Positions 62,390 through 64,000 of a stretch of DNA of 64,000 bases are shown here, in pieces. The notes beneath the pieces are model-generated. The model searched no databases. It was not told where the DNA came from and worked only from the letters and a program-made list of their open reading frames with translations. The stretch spans positions 1-64,000 of the forward strand of contig JAKADM010000007.1 of assembly GCA_021820525.1 (NCBI GenBank). The letters run 5' to 3'. The stretch's first letter is position 1. Each line of letters opens with the position of its first letter. The stretch is from Thermoplasmata archaeon (lineage in GTDB: Archaea > Thermoplasmatota > Thermoplasmata > Thermoplasmatales > Thermoplasmataceae). The position numbers and the translations under genes were made by a program.

Positions 62390-64000
62390 ATGCTTTTATT
62401 TCAGGACTTGCTTGAAATTATAAGGTCAGAGGCAAAGAAAACCCTGAGCGGCATTGAGGAGAAGGAGGTAATATTCGACCCGACCGAACATGCCCACATA
62501 ACTCTGAGGCTTATCAAATATGGAAAGACAGAAACGAACTTTGACGGAAAGCTGGATAAGATATGTTCTGATATAGAAAAGCTTGGCTTTGTGTCTTCCG
62601 TAAAAAAGGAAGGTTATTATGTGAACGTATACCTGAACCCAATTGCAATTTTAAACACCATATCTGAATCTATCCATACAGCAGGAATATTTCCGGATTC
62701 GTTCCAGGATCCTGAAAGGGTATCGGTTGAGCATACAAGCACAAATCCAACAGGACCCATACACATGGGCAGGGTAAGAAACTCAGTTATAGGAGATTCT
62801 GTTGCAAAGCTCATAGAGAGATATGGATACAGAGTCACAAAGCAATACTATGTTAACGATTCAGGAAAACAGATGCTTTCTCTCTATCTTGGATATGAAA
62901 AGTTCCATAAGGGTGATGAACTCACAGTGGCAAACCTTCTGGATGGTTATGTCAAAATCTACAATTATTTTGAGGAGCAGAAGAGCGAAAGGGAAGTGGA
63001 AGATCTCATGGAAAGATATGAAAGGGGCGATGGGGAGCTCATAAAAAATGTGAGGGAAATCGCATCTGTTGTTTTGGAATCCATTATCAAGGATCTTGAA
63101 AAACTTGACATAAAGTTCGATGAATTCACATGGGAATCAGAATTCATCACCTCAGGGGAAACAAAAGAGGTAATAAGGAAACTTTCAGAAAATCTGGAAA
63201 CGGATGAAAAAGACGGGGCAAAGTATATTGATATACCCAATCTTAGAAAGATCTATCTTGAAAGGGGAAACGGAACAAGCCTGTATGTGACAAGAGATAT
63301 AGCATATCATATGTACAAGTTTTCCCAGTATGACAGATGCATAATTGTTCTCGGTGAGGATCATAAGGAACATGGGAAGATTATGAATTTCATAATGCAC
63401 ACCCTTTTGGGATATGAAAACCAGATGGATTTCATATTTTACGGATATGTGAACCTGGAATCAGGGAAGATGTCCACAAGAAAGGGAACAAGCATTCCTG
63501 TTTCTGAGGTGTACAACAAACTGGTGGAAAAAGCCTCACAGGAGATTGAAAAGAGGTATGGTAGTTCGGATAAAAGTACAGCGGAAAAAATAGCATCCTC
63601 AGCCTTAAGATTTTACATTCTCCGCATAAATCCATCCAAGCCCATAACCTTCAGGTGGGAAGACGCACTGGATTTTAATGGTGAAACTGCTCCATTTATA
63701 ATGTATTCATACACAAGAGCATCCAGCATTCTTGAAAAGAGTGGTTCAGGCGGAAATTTTACAGAGGAAGATATGAATAAGGAAGAAATAGATTTGATTG
63801 TGCATTTATATGAATATCCCTATAAGTTGAAGGAAGCATTCAACTCTCTCAAACCTGAGGTCCTGGCAACTTACCTTCTCAGCCTGTCAAAGAAATTTAC
63901 AAGTTTTTATGAAAACTCCAGGGTGATCGATCAGAAGGATGAAATTAAAAACAGGAGGATTGCCATAATAAAATCATATACCAGTATTGTTCAGGATTGC
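62390..64000 (+). CDS. argS: Arginyl-tRNA synthetase (partial, runs off the window)
   Basis: Class I synthetase charging tRNA-Arg. The ORF track misses it because there is no stop before the window ends; 537 codons are visible. Reading from ATG 62390 (MLLFQDLLEII) gives EHTSTNPTGPIHMGRVRNS (the HIGH motif as HMGR), YYVNDSGKQML, YVTRDIAYHMYKF (class I ArgRS YxxRD), GEDHKEHGKIM, and KMSTRKGTSIPVSEV (KMSKS as KMSTR). The N-terminal domain is ArgRS-typical. The C-terminal anticodon-binding domain has begun (ILEKSGSGG, SLSKKFTSFYENSRV). Near full length is missing only the very end. Confidence 0.95.
   Translation, partial: MLLFQDLLEIIRSEAKKTLSGIEEKEVIFDPTEHAHITLRLIKYGKTETNFDGKLDKICSDIEKLGFVSSVKKEGYYVNVYLNPIAILNTISESIHTAGIFPDSFQDPERVSVEHTSTNPTGPIHMGRVRNSVIGDSVAKLIERYGYRVTKQYYVNDSGKQMLSLYLGYEKFHKGDELTVANLLDGYVKIYNYFEEQKSEREVEDLMERYERGDGELIKNVREIASVVLESIIKDLEKLDIKFDEFTWESEFITSGETKEVIRKLSENLETDEKDGAKYIDIPNLRKIYLERGNGTSLYVTRDIAYHMYKFSQYDRCIIVLGEDHKEHGKIMNFIMHTLLGYENQMDFIFYGYVNLESGKMSTRKGTSIPVSEVYNKLVEKASQEIEKRYGSSDKSTAEKIASSALRFYILRINPSKPITFRWEDALDFNGETAPFIMYSYTRASSILEKSGSGGNFTEEDMNKEEIDLIVHLYEYPYKLKEAFNSLKPEVLATYLLSLSKKFTSFYENSRVIDQKDEIKNRRIAIIKSYTSIVQDC

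Noticed and set aside
1-64000. CRISPR array, insertion sequence or prophage
   Set aside because: I saw no regularly spaced direct repeats, transposase or integrase motifs, nor phage structural genes. A repeat finder could still detect weak repeats that I missed.

Overview
The window reads as a stretch of chromosome from an acidophilic archaeon of the Thermoplasmata (order Thermoplasmatales or a close relative). The genus cannot be named from the sequence alone. Signs for this are the archaeal information machinery (PCNA clamp, RPA with its associated protein, prefoldin alpha, FtsY, aCPSF2-type nuclease), a GHMP-type archaeal shikimate kinase, AT-rich DNA, many TTG and GTG starts, and TATA boxes centred about 26 bases before start codons, which points to leaderless mRNAs. 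Cytochrome bd beside a futalosine-pathway menaquinone gene also fits. I see no IS element, prophage, CRISPR array or rRNA. There are two tRNA genes, Arg(CCU) and Glu(UUC).

Layout. 0-4 kb: a kinase-like phosphotransferase, a NiCoT-like membrane protein, a Nudix hydrolase and an MFS carrier. 4-9 kb: pgk-prefoldin-ftsY, an XRE regulator, proline dehydrogenase, and a small membrane protein overlapping a sugar nucleotidyltransferase. 9-15 kb: a Kelch-repeat surface protein, UDP-sulfoquinovose synthase, a glycosyltransferase and a second MFS carrier. 15-18 kb: malate dehydrogenase and a tightly overlapping SDR-queD-queC operon for 7-deazaguanine (archaeosine). 18-25 kb: tRNA-Arg, PCNA, an unknown protein, glycine decarboxylase gcvPA/gcvPB, and the RPA operon. 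25-34 kb: MTA phosphorylase with aCPSF2, MarC, an SDR, a KaiC-like ATPase, hemB and an M61 peptidase. 34-41 kb: a COG1395-type regulator with an unknown partner, rlmE-gcvH, thpR, aroD, a second MarC and two overlapping unknown genes.

41-51 kb: a phosphate transporter with a PhoU-like partner, a complete rmlA-D-C-B operon for dTDP-L-rhamnose, an HxlR regulator, a HEPN-like protein, and a respiratory block mqnD-cydA-cydB plus an extra seven-helix protein. 51-53 kb: carbamate kinase, a purine-type phosphoribosyltransferase and tRNA-Glu. 53-58 kb: an AT-rich block with an unknown gene, a 960-residue GT-C/YfhO-like membrane protein and an FkbM methyltransferase. 58-62 kb: the shikimate operon aroB-aroE-aroK-aroA. 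The window ends inside argS.

How they fit together: three places (SQD synthase with a glycosyltransferase, the rhamnose operon, and the GT-C/FkbM block) serve surface glycosylation. The mqnD/cyd block pairs quinone synthesis with the oxidase that uses it. aroD lies about 20 kb from the other shikimate genes. The best leads for something new are the third membrane gene in the cytochrome bd operon with its divergent CydB, a solitary HEPN-like protein, two distant copies of an uncharacterised ~310-residue family, and a two-domain KaiC-like ATPase whose second domain lacks a P-loop. I did not find a clear defence island or a wholly new system.
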